From Micrococcaceae bacterium Sec5.7 (lineage in GTDB: Bacteria > Actinomycetota > Actinomycetes > Actinomycetales > Micrococcaceae), in NCBI GenBank assembly GCA_039636785.1, contig CP144169.1, positions 868,001 to 932,000 on the forward strand: a stretch of 64,000 bases of DNA. The letters run 5' to 3'. Made by a program: the position numbers and the translations under genes. Below, piece after piece: positions 1 through 8,569 of this stretch; the first letter of the stretch is position 1; the number at the start of each line of letters is the position of its first letter. The notes beneath the pieces are model-generated. The model saw only the letters and a program-made list of their open reading frames with translations, was not told the DNA's origin and searched no databases.

Positions 1-196
1 CGGTTGGATCGGAGGATAGGACTGCAGCATTCTGGTTATTGGCCATTGTTTCAGTATCCCAGCCACCCCTGACACCCAAAAGCCTGGCGACTCCCTATGT
101 GGACAATCCGGCCGAGGATGGCCGCGGACCGGACACATATCCACACACGACTTCCCCTCCACAGGGACCTCCCGTGTTCCCCGTAAGATAAGACGC
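1..196. other. 5' flanking non-coding stretch
   Basis: I see no convincing coding region here. The stretch precedes the phosphomannomutase gene and probably holds its promoter, but no clear -35/-10 pair or strong ribosome binding site could be picked out. Confidence 0.4.
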
Positions 197-1615
197 GTGA
201 CTAGCGAACAGACAAAGACTTTTGACCTCTCTGCATCCTTCAAGGCGTATGACGTCCGAGGCATTGTGGGCGAATCCATCACCGCGGAAATCGTCGAAGC
301 CGTGGGCGCCGCGTTTGTTGACGTGCTGCAATTGGAAGGCCAGACCGTCCTGGTTGGCGGTGACATGCGCCCCTCTTCCCCCGAGTTCAGCAAGGCCTTT
401 GCCGACGGCGCCGCAACGCGCGGAGCCAACGTGCAGCTTCTTGATCTGATTTCCACTGATGAGCTCTACTTTGCCTGCGGTTCGCTGAACGCTGCCGGCG
501 CCACCTTTACCGCCAGCCACAATCCGGCGGCGTACAACGGAATCAAGATGGCCAAGGCTGGCGCCCAGCCCATCTCCTCCGAATCCGGGCTCAAGGAGAT
601 CCAGGCCCTCGCCGAGGAATACCTCAACGCCGGCGCCATTCCCCCCGCCGCCACCCGCGGCCGCATCGGCGTCCACGATGTCCTCAAGGACTACTCCGAA
701 TACCTCCGCAAGCTGGTTGACCTCACCGGCTCGCGCCCGCTGAAGGTAGTGGTTGACGCCGGCAATGGCATGGCCGGACTCACCACCCCCGCAGTCCTCG
801 GCGACACCCTGCTGCCCGGGCTGCCGTTCGAAATCATCCCGCTCTTCTTCGAGCTGGACGGCTCATTCCCGAACCACCCGGCCAACCCCCTCGAGCCGGA
901 AAACCTGCGTGACCTGCAGGCTTCCGTGGTCAAACACGGCGCTGACATCGGCCTGGCGTTCGACGGCGATGCCGACCGCTGCTTTGTCATAGACGAAAAC
1001 GGCGACGCCGTCTCGCCGTCGGCCATTACCGGCATGGTGGCCCGCCGCGAAATCGCGCGGGCCAGGGCACTCGGCGAAGAAACTCCCACCATCATCCACA
1101 ACCTGCTGACCTCCCGCGCGGTGCCGGAACTTGTAGAGCACGACGGCGGCCGCGCAGTGCGCACACGTGTTGGCCACTCCTTCATCAAGGCTGTTATGGC
1201 CGAGGAAGGCGCAGTGTTCGGCGGCGAGCACTCAGCCCACTTTTACTTCCGCGATTTCTGGAACGCAGACACCGGGATGCTGGCCGCCATGCACGTGCTG
1301 GCAGCTCTCGGCGAGCAGGACGGCCCCCTGTCCGAGCTCGGCCGCGAATACGAACCCTACATCTCCTCCGGCGAAATCAACTCCGAAATCGAGGACAAGG
1401 CCGGAGCCGTGGAACGCGTCCGTGCCGACTTCGCAGGCGAGGATGTTGAGATCGACACCCTGGACGGCAGCACCTTCACCGCCAAGGATGGCAGCTACTG
1501 GTTCAACCTGCGCCCCTCCAATACCGAGCCGTTCCTGCGCCTCAACGCCGAAGCCACGGATAGGGCCACCATGGAACGCGTGCGTGACCGCGTCCTTGCA
1601 CAGGTCCGAGGCTAG
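197..1615 (+). CDS. manB: phosphomannomutase/phosphoglucomutase
   Basis: A 472-residue alpha-D-phosphohexomutase that interconverts hexose 6- and 1-phosphates, feeding GDP-mannose and cell-envelope sugars in the cytosol. The phosphoserine loop TASHNP is near residues 106-110 (Ser107), the metal loop DGDADR is near 255, the sugar-binding GGEHSAH is near 345, and the phosphate-binding RPSNTEP is near the C-terminus. Length and domain order match bacterial ManB/PMM-PGM. The GTG start at 197 is the first in-frame start before the conserved N-terminus. The next gene begins 7 bases after the stop, so the two are probably co-transcribed. Whether mannose or glucose phosphate is preferred cannot be told from sequence. 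Confidence 0.95.
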   Translation: MTSEQTKTFDLSASFKAYDVRGIVGESITAEIVEAVGAAFVDVLQLEGQTVLVGGDMRPSSPEFSKAFADGAATRGANVQLLDLISTDELYFACGSLNAAGATFTASHNPAAYNGIKMAKAGAQPISSESGLKEIQALAEEYLNAGAIPPAATRGRIGVHDVLKDYSEYLRKLVDLTGSRPLKVVVDAGNGMAGLTTPAVLGDTLLPGLPFEIIPLFFELDGSFPNHPANPLEPENLRDLQASVVKHGADIGLAFDGDADRCFVIDENGDAVSPSAITGMVARREIARARALGEETPTIIHNLLTSRAVPELVEHDGGRAVRTRVGHSFIKAVMAEEGAVFGGEHSAHFYFRDFWNADTGMLAAMHVLAALGEQDGPLSELGREYEPYISSGEINSEIEDKAGAVERVRADFAGEDVEIDTLDGSTFTAKDGSYWFNLRPSNTEPFLRLNAEATDRATMERVRDRVLAQVRG

Positions 1616-1622
1616 GCCCGGC

Positions 1623-2114
1623 GTGACTGACGCAACTGCCTCAAACGCGACCGAGGCCGAGTCGTCCTGGCGCGAATCCGTTGCTGAAGCGACGGCCGAC
1701 GATCTGGAGAACCTGCTGGGTACCGGCATGGGCGCCGCCCAGGAACAGCTGGAACGCAACGGCGGTTTCCTGCCGTTCGCGCTGGTGGTGGAAAACGACG
1801 GCGAGGTCCGCCTTGTGGCGGTGTCGCCGGCTGGCGCCGGCGACGGCTCGGATGACGATTTCGATGCTGATTCCATGATCAGCGACCTCACGGAGCTGCT
1901 CCGGCAGAACCGCGAGGACTTCCGGGCTGCCGCAATTGTCTGCGACATCACCCTGATGGAGGAAGATTCGGACGCCATCCACGTGGCAACGGAACACCGC
2001 GACGGCTCCGTGTTCGCGGCCGTGCTGCCATACGCCGCCATCCAAGCATCCCATGAGTGGGAGTTCGGCCAGCTCGCTGCTGATACCAACGAACCCGCCA
2101 TCTGGGTGGACTAG
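1623..2114 (+). CDS. conserved hypothetical protein, acidic, 163 aa
   Basis: A short acidic cytosolic protein starting at GTG 1623, seven bases after the mutase stop. The reading frame stays open further upstream inside the mutase gene, but that part is antisense-like noise and the GTG just after the stop is the natural start. No signal peptide, membrane segment or catalytic motif is visible. The middle alternates beta-like stretches (LPFALVVENDGEVRLVAV) with an Asp-rich loop and ends in AIWVD. I do not recognise the family. Its position implies co-expression with manB. Confidence 0.75.
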   Translation: MTDATASNATEAESSWRESVAEATADDLENLLGTGMGAAQEQLERNGGFLPFALVVENDGEVRLVAVSPAGAGDGSDDDFDADSMISDLTELLRQNREDFRAAAIVCDITLMEEDSDAIHVATEHRDGSVFAAVLPYAAIQASHEWEFGQLAADTNEPAIWVD

Positions 2115-2134
2115 ACCGGCCGGAGGCTGGCGCC

Positions 2135-2584
2135 ATGAAGATCAATGCCTTTGCCGATGTGAGCCTGCGTGCCCTGATGGTGCTCGCCGCCGCCCCCGAA
2201 GGAAGCCTGCTGACCACACAGAGCATTTCCGACGCCGTGGGGACGCCCTACAACCACGTCAGCAAGTCGATGGCCAAGCTCCGCGGACTGGGCCTGATCG
2301 ATGTCGAACGCGGCAGGAACGGCGGCTCCCGGCTCAGTGAAGCGGGCCGCCGCGCCACGGTGGGGCAACTCCTGAGGGAACTGGACGACCGTACCGATCC
2401 TGCCGAATGTCTGAATGAAGCCGGACATTGCCCGCTCATCAACGAGTGCCGGCTGCGGGCCCTGCTCTCCCGCGCCCGGGAGGCGTTTTACCGCGAACTC
2501 GACGACGTCATAGTTGCAACCTTGCCCACGTCACGGCAGATGACGCCTCTCTTCCAGTCCATCGGTCTTCGTCCGGGCCCTTGA
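2135..2584 (+). CDS. nsrR: Rrf2-family nitric oxide-sensing repressor NsrR
   Basis: A 149-residue Rrf2 regulator with an N-terminal winged helix (TTQSISDAVGTPYNHVSKSM is the recognition region). Three cysteines at about 92, 99 and 105 with spacing C-x6-C-x5-C form the [Fe-S] cluster site seen in NsrR, where nitric oxide attack abolishes DNA binding. The next gene encodes the nitric oxide dioxygenase Hmp, the classical NsrR target, and two palindromes lie between them. NsrR is therefore a better call than IscR or RsrR. Confidence 0.9.
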   Translation: MKINAFADVSLRALMVLAAAPEGSLLTTQSISDAVGTPYNHVSKSMAKLRGLGLIDVERGRNGGSRLSEAGRRATVGQLLRELDDRTDPAECLNEAGHCPLINECRLRALLSRAREAFYRELDDVIVATLPTSRQMTPLFQSIGLRPGP

Positions 2585-2607
2585 GTTCCGCCCGATTAGG
2601 GAATGTT

Positions 2608-2665
2608 TTCTACGAGGTGTAGAACTGAGTCAGGAATACTTGTATTTCAAATACCAGTATTTGAA
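2608..2665 (+). promoter_or_regulatory. putative NsrR operators in the hmp promoter
   Basis: Two inverted repeats lie in the 125-bp nsrR-hmp gap. The first, 2608-2624, has arms TTCTAC and GTAGAA around five bases. The second, 2646-2665, is a perfect 9-bp inverted repeat TTCAAATAC-CA-GTATTTGAA; the left arm also forms an overlapping palindrome GTATTTCAAATAC at 2642-2654. The AT-rich dyad resembles Rrf2/NsrR operators in style. Assignment to NsrR is inferred from the flanking genes. Confidence 0.6.
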
Positions 2666-2709
2666 TCGCGGTCCGGACCCAGACCCGGGTCACTACCTCA
2701 GGAGTTCGT

Positions 2710-3870
2710 ATGCTTTCGGACAAGTCCCGCCCCATCATCGAAGCCACCCTGCCTCTGGTCGGTTCCCGGATCGGCGCCATTACGCCCAAGTTCTATGCCC
2801 GGCTCTTCGCTGCCCACCCCGAACTGCTGGACGGGCTCTTCAGCCGGTCCAACCAGCGCAATGGCAGTCAGCAGCAGGCGCTGGCAGGCAGCATCGCAGC
2901 CTTCGCCACCCATCTGGTCAACAACCCCGGCACCCTGCCAGAAACGGTGCTGTCCCGAATCGCGCACAGGCACGCATCCCTGGGCATCACGGAACCCCAG
3001 TACCAGGTGGTTTATGAGCACCTGTTCGCGGCCATCGCCGAGGATCTGGCCGAGGTCATCACCCCTGAAATCGCCGAAGCCTGGACCGAGGTGTACTGGC
3101 TGATGGCCGATGCTCTGATCAAGCTCGAAAAGGGCTTGTACAGCGCCCAGTCCAACGGCACCATGTGGAGCCCCTGGAAAGTTACGGCGAAGACTCCTGC
3201 CGGAACAGGCGCCATGACCTTCACACTGGAGCCTGCGGATGGCACTCCCATCACCCCTGCCCTCCCGGGCCAGTACGTCAGCGTGAAAGTCCGCCTCCCC
3301 GACGGGCTGCGGCAGGTCCGCCAGTACTCGCTGTCCGATGACGCCGGCACCAGCCGCAGGTTCACGTCCAAGTTGGACGACGGCGGCGAGGTGTCCCCGG
3401 TGCTGCACAACGGCGTCGAGGTGGGCAGCATCCTGGAGATCTCCAACCCGTACGGAGAGATCACGCTCAAAGACGATGACGGTCCGGTGGTCCTGGCCTC
3501 CGCGGGCATCGGCTGCACGCCCACGGCGTCCATTCTGCGGTCCCTTGCCGAATCCGGGTCCGAGCGCCAGATACTGGTGCTGCACGCCGAAAGCACGCTG
3601 GACAGCTGGGCCCTGCGCGGTCAGATGACGGACGACGTCGAGCGTTTGGACGGTGCCGATCTCCAGCTCTGGCTCGAGGAGCCACAAGCCGGAACGCGGC
3701 AGGGCTTCATGTCCCTGCGCGAGGTGGATCTGCCGGCCGACGCGTCCCTGTACCTGTGCGGGCCGTTGCCGTTCATGAAGCACATCCGCAATGAGGCGAT
3801 CAACGCCGGGATTCCCGCCACGAAGATCCACTACGAGGTCTTCGGCCCGGACATCTGGCTGGCCAACTAG
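2710..3870 (+). CDS. hmp: flavohemoprotein, nitric oxide dioxygenase
   Basis: A 386-residue flavohemoglobin that uses O2 and NAD(P)H to oxidise nitric oxide to nitrate in the cytosol. Residues 1-140 form the globin domain, with the proximal histidine region around RIAHRHASLG. Next comes the ferredoxin-reductase module: the FAD site RQYSLSD near 205 and the NAD-binding G-x-G-x-T segment GIGCTPTASI near 265, then CGPLPFM near the C-terminus. Length matches Hmp of other actinobacteria. It sits behind nsrR with palindromes between, which implies NO-inducible expression. Confidence 0.96.
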   Translation: MLSDKSRPIIEATLPLVGSRIGAITPKFYARLFAAHPELLDGLFSRSNQRNGSQQQALAGSIAAFATHLVNNPGTLPETVLSRIAHRHASLGITEPQYQVVYEHLFAAIAEDLAEVITPEIAEAWTEVYWLMADALIKLEKGLYSAQSNGTMWSPWKVTAKTPAGTGAMTFTLEPADGTPITPALPGQYVSVKVRLPDGLRQVRQYSLSDDAGTSRRFTSKLDDGGEVSPVLHNGVEVGSILEISNPYGEITLKDDDGPVVLASAGIGCTPTASILRSLAESGSERQILVLHAESTLDSWALRGQMTDDVERLDGADLQLWLEEPQAGTRQGFMSLREVDLPADASLYLCGPLPFMKHIRNEAINAGIPATKIHYEVFGPDIWLAN

Positions 3871-3880
3871 TCCCAAGATC

Positions 3881-3934
3881 AGCACGACGGCGGCTCCGCA
3901 CCTTTGAGAAAAGGTGCGGAGCCGCCGTCGTGCT
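3881..3934. terminator. bidirectional hairpin between hmp and pckG
   Basis: A perfect 24-bp stem (3881-3904 with 3911-3934) closed by a six-base loop lies between the convergent hmp and pckG stops. It has A/T at both loop-proximal stem ends but no long T run, so it is best read as a shared terminator or mRNA-end stabiliser. Confidence 0.75.
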
Positions 3935-3946
3935 TGCGCAGATAAC

Positions 3947-5773
3947 CTAGCTGAGACGCGCCTTCAGGCCGGCCAGTTCGGACTGCAGCGCCTGCGGCAG
4001 CGAATCACCGAAGTTGGCGTACCACTCTTCGATGGACGCCAGCTCGGCGGCCCATTCAGCGGGATCCACGCGAACGGCGTCCTCCACCTGCGCGGGGGTC
4101 ATGTCCAGCCCGGTGAGGTCGATCGAGTCTCCGGTCGGCACGAAACCGATGGGGGTCTCGACGGCATCAGCCTTGCCTTCGAGCCGTTCCATGGCCCACT
4201 TCAGGACGCGGGCGTTGTCCCCGAATCCGGGCCAGGCGAAGCCGCCATCGGCCGTGCGGCGGAACCAGTTGACCAGGAAGATCTTGGGCAGCCGCTCCGG
4301 GTTGGCCTTCGCCGACAGGTTGACCCAGTGCCTGAGGTAGTCGCCGGCGTCGTACCCGATGAACGGCAGCATGGCCATGGGGTCGCGGCGGACCACGCCC
4401 ACCTGGCCGGCCGCCGCGGCGGTGGTTTCGGAGGACAGCGTGGATCCCATGAAGATTCCGTTGGACCAGCTGCGGGCCTGTGTGACGAGCGGAATGGTGG
4501 TCTTGCGGCGTCCGCCGAACAGGATCGCGGAGAGCTCCACGCCGTCCGGGCTGTTGTATTCCTCGGCCAGCATGTCGATCTGGTCGATCGGCGTGCAGAA
4601 TCGCGAGTTCGGGTGGGCCGCGGGCTGGTCGGAGCCAGGGGTCCAGGCGTTGCCCTGCCAGTCCGTAAGGTGCGCGGGCACTTCCTCCGTCATGCCCTCC
4701 CACCACACACCGCCGTCGTCGGTCAACGCCACGTTGGTGAAGATGCTGTGGCCCTTGGCGATGGCGCGCATTGCATTGGGGTTGGTGCCCCAGCCGGTGC
4801 CGGGAGCCACGCCGAAGAGGCCTGCTTCAGGGTTGCTGGCCCGGAGCTCGCCTTCCTTGCCGAACCGCATCCAGGTGATGTCGTCACCAAGGGTTTCGAC
4901 CTTCCAGCCTTCGATGGTGGGATCCAGCAGAGCCAGGTTGGTCTTGCCGCAGGCAGACGGGAAGGCGGCGGAGACGTAGTAGGTCTTCTGTTCCGGCGAG
5001 GTCAGCTTGAGGATGAGCATGTGCTCGGCCAGCCAGCCTTCGTCGCGTGCCATGACCGAGGCGATGCGCAGGGCGTAGCACTTCTTGCCCAGCAGCGCGT
5101 TGCCGCCGTAGCCGGAACCGAATGACCAGATGGAGCGCTCCTCGGGGAAGTGCACAATCCACTTGTCCGGGTTGCACGGCCAGGTGACGTCGGCCTCGCC
5201 TGGTGCCAGCGGAGCGCCAAGGGAGTGCAGCGCCGGCACAAAGAATGCGTTGGTCTCGGTGATGCGGTTGAGCACATCGGTGCCGATTCGGGCCATGATC
5301 CGCATGGAGGCAACAACGTAGGCGCTGTCCGTGATTTCAACACCAAACTTGGGATCCTCGGCGTCGAGATGGCCCATCACGAACGGGATGACGTACATGG
5401 TGCGGCCACGCATGGAGCCGGAGAAGAGCCCGCGGAGCTTCTCCTTCATCTCCGACGGCTTCATCCAGTTGTTGGTGAAGCCGGCGTCGCGCTCGTTTTC
5501 GGAGCAGATGAACGTCTGTTCCTCCACACGGGCAACGTCAGCTGGATCCGAGAACGCGGCGAAGGAGTTGGGGAAAAGCTCTTCGTTCAGCCGAGTCAGC
5601 GTTCCGGCGGCCACGAGTTCGTCAGTGAGCCGATTGTTTTCGTCTTCAGATCCGTCAACCCAATGGATGCGGTCCGGCTGGGTCAGGCCAGCTACCTCTT
5701 CAACCCATGCCAGCAGGCCAGCATGCGTGGTGGGTGCCTTCTCAAGCAGCGGCAGTCGCGCCAGATCGCCCAT
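3947..5773 (-). CDS. pckG: phosphoenolpyruvate carboxykinase (GTP)
   Basis: A 608-residue GTP-dependent PEPCK that converts oxaloacetate to PEP for gluconeogenesis. The kinase-1a P-loop [12 protein letters not shown], kinase-2 [10 protein letters not shown], substrate segment [11 protein letters not shown] and the C-terminal FLVNWFR are all present, and length is normal for the GTP class. The start at 5773 has the purine-rich element AAGGGAAC in front. The long upstream gap carries a GTGA-N6-TCAC dyad, so catabolite-type control is likely. Together with ppc at 59.6-62.4 kb it sets PEP/oxaloacetate flux. Confidence 0.97.
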   Translation of the reverse strand: MGDLARLPLLEKAPTTHAGLLAWVEEVAGLTQPDRIHWVDGSEDENNRLTDELVAAGTLTRLNEELFPNSFAAFSDPADVARVEEQTFICSENERDAGFTNNWMKPSEMKEKLRGLFSGSMRGRTMYVIPFVMGHLDAEDPKFGVEITDSAYVVASMRIMARIGTDVLNRITETNAFFVPALHSLGAPLAPGEADVTWPCNPDKWIVHFPEERSIWSFGSGYGGNALLGKKCYALRIASVMARDEGWLAEHMLILKLTSPEQKTYYVSAAFPSACGKTNLALLDPTIEGWKVETLGDDITWMRFGKEGELRASNPEAGLFGVAPGTGWGTNPNAMRAIAKGHSIFTNVALTDDGGVWWEGMTEEVPAHLTDWQGNAWTPGSDQPAAHPNSRFCTPIDQIDMLAEEYNSPDGVELSAILFGGRRKTTIPLVTQARSWSNGIFMGSTLSSETTAAAAGQVGVVRRDPMAMLPFIGYDAGDYLRHWVNLSAKANPERLPKIFLVNWFRRTADGGFAWPGFGDNARVLKWAMERLEGKADAVETPIGFVPTGDSIDLTGLDMTPAQVEDAVRVDPAEWAAELASIEEWYANFGDSLPQALQSELAGLKARLS

Positions 5774-5923
5774 TGCGGTTCCCTTCCTCGGGTTCAGTGG
5801 TGTGTGCTAAATGCTATTTGGCATGCCGCCGGCATTTTTGAAGTCAGACATGGGATGTCCTGGCGTGCGGTGTCTGAGATCCGCGGGAAATCAACGATCC
5901 CCGTCCTTCAATCCCAAAAATTA

Positions 5924-5950
5924 GTGACGAAGGTCACGTAGACCGGTCTA
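5924..5950. promoter_or_regulatory. CRP/GlxR-like site and adjacent palindrome upstream of pckG
   Basis: GTGA-N6-TCAC at 5924-5937 fits the CRP/GlxR consensus core. Two bases on, at 5939-5950, is a perfect 12-bp palindrome TAGACCGGTCTA. Both lie about 150-175 bp upstream of the pckG start. GlxR control of gluconeogenic genes is known in related actinobacteria; the assignment here is inference. Confidence 0.5.
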
Positions 5951-6052
5951 GTCGGCTAGATTACACCCCTCACGATTTGGAACAACAGGCAAACCTCGCG
6001 TAAAGTAATTCGAGGTTCGGGGACAGCAGAAATGCTCCAAGAACCACAAGAT

Positions 6053-6126
<74 letters not shown>

Positions 6127-6133
6127 CAGAATG

Positions 6134-6170
6134 AAGGTCCGCACCGGTTAGCCGGTGCGGACCTTTGCTT
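6134..6170 (+). terminator. terminator of tRNA-Arg
   Basis: A 14-bp perfect stem (6134-6147 with 6152-6165) with a TTAG loop follows the tRNA by seven bases and leads into a T-rich stretch, a typical intrinsic terminator. Confidence 0.85.
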
Positions 6171-6213
6171 TAACCGATTACCCTTGGGTCACCACGGCCG
6201 GACCACAGGAATT

Positions 6214-6948
6214 TCACTCCGAAACGACGTCCGTGATCCGCCTGCGGATGCCGTCGAAGTGGCGGTTGAGCCGCTCCGCCGCCTGGACCCTGTCCCCCGC
6301 CGCCACGGCAGCGTAGATGTTCCTGTGAAGTGCCGCTGTGGCCACAAGATCCTCGGAATCCGAACCGGCACCGATTTCCACGTGGATTTTCCGGTACACC
6401 TTCCAGAACACGCCCATCAGGTTGATCAGGAGCGCATTATTAAGGGGTTCGAACAGGCGGCTGTGGAACTCGGCGTCGGCTTCGACGAAGTTCTCGCCCG
6501 CAGCTGCCAGCCCCTCCATCCGGACCACGGATTCCTCGATGGCGGCCAGCTGCCCTGCGGTCATAACATCGATGGAACCGCCGATCAGTCCGGATTCGAG
6601 CACCTGGCGCACGTCAACGAGCTGGAGCGCTTCAAGTCCCTGATGGCGAAGTGACAGCCGGCCCCGGAAGGTCAGGCCGTCTGCCAGTGCTTCAAAGTTG
6701 CTGGGCGCCACGAACATGCCGAAGCCATGGCGGATCTCAATGACCCCCAGGGCCTGCAGAACCTTGAGGGATTCCCGCAGCGTGTTCCGACCGACCCCCA
6801 GTGCAACGGACAGTTCATTCTCGGTGGGCAACGGGTCCCCGGCCTCGAGCTCGCGCGCAAGGATCAGTTCCATGATGTCCGCCTGCAGGGCCCGGAGGCG
6901 GGCCTGTGCACTGAACCTCGCCGGCGGAACGACACTTGCGGTTGTCAT
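6214..6948 (-). CDS. GntR-family (FadR-type) transcriptional regulator
   Basis: A 244-residue regulator. The N-terminal winged helix (about 15-85) contains LPTENELSVALGVGRNTLRE followed by LKVLQALGVIEIRHGFGMFVA. The C-terminal all-helical FCD domain (about 100-235) holds the metal/ligand-binding histidines in HSRLFE, HRNIY and LNRHFDGI. The ATG at 6948 is preceded by AAGGAG at good spacing, so longer readings starting at 6987 are unlikely. A long perfect dyad 30 bases upstream suggests autoregulation. No metabolic gene is adjacent, so the ligand, probably a small acid or sugar acid, is unknown. Confidence 0.88.
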   Translation of the reverse strand: MTTASVVPPARFSAQARLRALQADIMELILARELEAGDPLPTENELSVALGVGRNTLRESLKVLQALGVIEIRHGFGMFVAPSNFEALADGLTFRGRLSLRHQGLEALQLVDVRQVLESGLIGGSIDVMTAGQLAAIEESVVRMEGLAAAGENFVEADAEFHSRLFEPLNNALLINLMGVFWKVYRKIHVEIGAGSDSEDLVATAALHRNIYAAVAAGDRVQAAERLNRHFDGIRRRITDVVSE

Positions 6949-6976
6949 CGTTCTCCTTGCAGAAGCACTGTGCCGG

Positions 6977-7006
6977 CCGGGATTCATTCAGTTGAATGAA
7001 TCCCGG
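6977..7006. promoter_or_regulatory. 30-bp palindrome upstream of the FadR-type gene
   Basis: Perfect 14-bp arms (6977-6990 and 6993-7006, core ATTCATTCA/TGAATGAAT) with a two-base spacer, 29 bases upstream of the regulator's ATG. Symmetry and position fit an autoregulatory GntR operator. There is no T tract, so it is unlikely to be a terminator. Confidence 0.6.
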
Positions 7007-7297
7007 GACCCGGCATCAGTACGGTCTATATTGAGCCAACGGCATGCGCGCGCTGAATACATGTAGTGATTCACATCATACAATATCGGATGTCCCACCT
7101 CCTTGATAGGTATTTTGGCTCTTTTCGCCGCGCCATCCGCAGGGTTTTTGTCCAGCGACGGCAAAAAGCCGGCTTCAAATCCCATGGTGTTTCGGGAAAC
7201 ACCATGGTATGGCCCTGGGGCTCATAGGCATGCCAGGCGCTGAAAAGTGAGCGGGCATAGTGGAATGACCTGCGAGTGTTGCAACAACGGGTGCTGG
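7007..7297. other. non-coding gap with a second long palindrome
   Basis: No gene is seen here. At 7182-7207 a perfect dyad has 12-bp arms (CCATGGTGTTTC and its complement) around GG. Just below it, 7164-7176 contains AAAAAGCCGGCTT, which on the minus strand reads as a small stem running into T residues. Both lie after the minus-strand SRPBCC gene that ends at 7298 and may form its terminator; the larger dyad could also be an operator. Confidence 0.45.
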
Positions 7298-7726
7298 TCA
7301 GCGTTCGAGCACGTTCTTGAGGTTGTGAACGAAGACCTTGTTCCGGTGCGGAACCATGAATGCCATCATCGGCGTCATCAGCATTTTGAGCCCGCGCGGC
7401 CGCATTTCGACGGCGCGGATGAAGCGGGTCCCTTCGGCGGCCGGCTCGATCGTGTAGGTGATCCGGGGCTGAAGCCCGGCGAAGTCCGCTCTGTACACCC
7501 GCGCGCCAGGCTCGACTTCAAGTGCCGTGAACGTGCCGTCGGTCCTGCCCATGAACGGCTTGAATTTTAGGGGGTAGGACTTACCGACTACCGGCACTGG
7601 ATCGGTCGCGGCGTCCACCGAGGCGACGTCAACGTGCCAGTTCGGCTCGTTGCGGAGATCGGCAACATATCGGAAGACTACCTCCGGTCTCCGATCGATT
7701 AGCACGCTCTGTGCAGACCTGACCAC
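7298..7726 (-). CDS. SRPBCC-family (polyketide cyclase-like) protein
   Basis: A 142-residue START-like helix-grip protein, expected to bind a hydrophobic ligand in the cytosol. The N-terminal strand (SAQSVLIDRRPEVVFRYVAD) and central W/H region are typical, followed by the beta sheet and a long C-terminal helix (MVPHRNKVFVHNLKNVLER). The GTG start at 7726 has GGAGGAGG five bases upstream, a far better site than the GTG at 7765. A second SRPBCC gene lies upstream on the same strand. Catalytic activity cannot be inferred. Confidence 0.85.
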   Translation of the reverse strand: MVRSAQSVLIDRRPEVVFRYVADLRNEPNWHVDVASVDAATDPVPVVGKSYPLKFKPFMGRTDGTFTALEVEPGARVYRADFAGLQPRITYTIEPAAEGTRFIRAVEMRPRGLKMLMTPMMAFMVPHRNKVFVHNLKNVLER

Positions 7727-8022
7727 AGTTCCTCCTCCGCGTGGCACGGCGCTCGGGGACGACACCCGGCACGCAAGGTTTCCCGTCTCCGTGGCACTTG
7801 TGACTCCAGTTTATGTCCCTACGAGTACGACGGAGCCATGAATTCAGAAGAACTCGATAGCAAGTGAGTCGGTAGCCGTTTCAACTCGTCGTGAGCATCG
7901 AGCTAATGGTCCTATCCGACAAAAATATGACTCACGAGAGTTTGACGACTCACCGTTGTCCCGATCCAGTCAGGAATGGCTGCCTTCCGCCTCCTGTCTT
8001 GTCCTTCGCGTTTGCACAAAAG
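7727..8022. other. gap between two SRPBCC genes
   Basis: About 300 bp without a supported gene. A nine-codon open frame starting at 7839 on the plus strand is too short to defend. The region is lower in GC than its neighbours and may hold the promoter of the downstream SRPBCC gene. Confidence 0.4.
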
Positions 8023-8475
8023 TCAGTCACGAGGGTGTTCGGTGAGGATCTCGGTGAGCGTCTCAAGGTTTGCCCGAACGGTGCGCGCTTGCGCTTTCTG
8101 CACGAGCGGGTCGCCGAGACGTCCGAAGATTCCACCCAGACCCGATGCCGCGTCTACATGGTAGGTGAAGCGGGTTCCGCCGTCGGCCGACTCGAAGGTG
8201 TTGGTGAGCGTGAAGCCGAGCTTGCCCTCCACAGACTTGTAAGCGAGCCGGTGTGGCGATTCGAACTCGGTGACTTCGGTGGTCCAATCGAAATTCCTTC
8301 CCAGGATTTTACTGGTTCCGCGCGCGCGGGTGCCTAGCTTGACCGGGTCGCTTCCGATTTGCCCGGCCCGGACGATCGATGAGTCCCAGGCGGGCAGGTT
8401 TTCGGCCTTGTTGACGTAATCGAATACGTCCTCCGGCTTACGTGAAATGAAAACACTTTCTTCAATGATCGGCAT
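8023..8475 (-). CDS. SRPBCC-family protein
   Basis: A 150-residue START-like protein with the typical beginning (EESVFISRKPEDVFDYVNKA) and W near residue 30. The central sheet and a C-terminal helix ending in NLETLTEILTEH follow. The ATG at 8475 has AAGGAG at ideal spacing, so a longer reading up to 8562 is rejected. A decayed DUF5655-like reading frame ends just in front of this ribosome binding site, which suggests the two were once neighbours in one operon. Substrate unknown. Confidence 0.87.
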   Translation of the reverse strand: MPIIEESVFISRKPEDVFDYVNKAENLPAWDSSIVRAGQIGSDPVKLGTRARGTSKILGRNFDWTTEVTEFESPHRLAYKSVEGKLGFTLTNTFESADGGTRFTYHVDAASGLGGIFGRLGDPLVQKAQARTVRANLETLTEILTEHPRD

Positions 8476-8569
8476 AGGAATCTCCTTCAAAAGGTGCCCG
8501 TTGCCTGTGCGCTCCAAGAGCGCCGGCGGGCAGGATGAAAACATCTTGTTCCTACAGAACAAGGGGAGT

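Noticed and set aside
2698..3885. 395-codon open frame on the minus strand
   Set aside because: It is antisense to hmp, whose flavohemoglobin motifs are complete, and its translation resembles no protein.
3914..5125. 403-codon open frame on the plus strand
   Set aside because: It lies antisense within pckG and is a by-product of high-GC codon bias.
7839..7868. nine-codon open frame on the plus strand
   Set aside because: Too short, no clear ribosome binding site and no conservation evidence.
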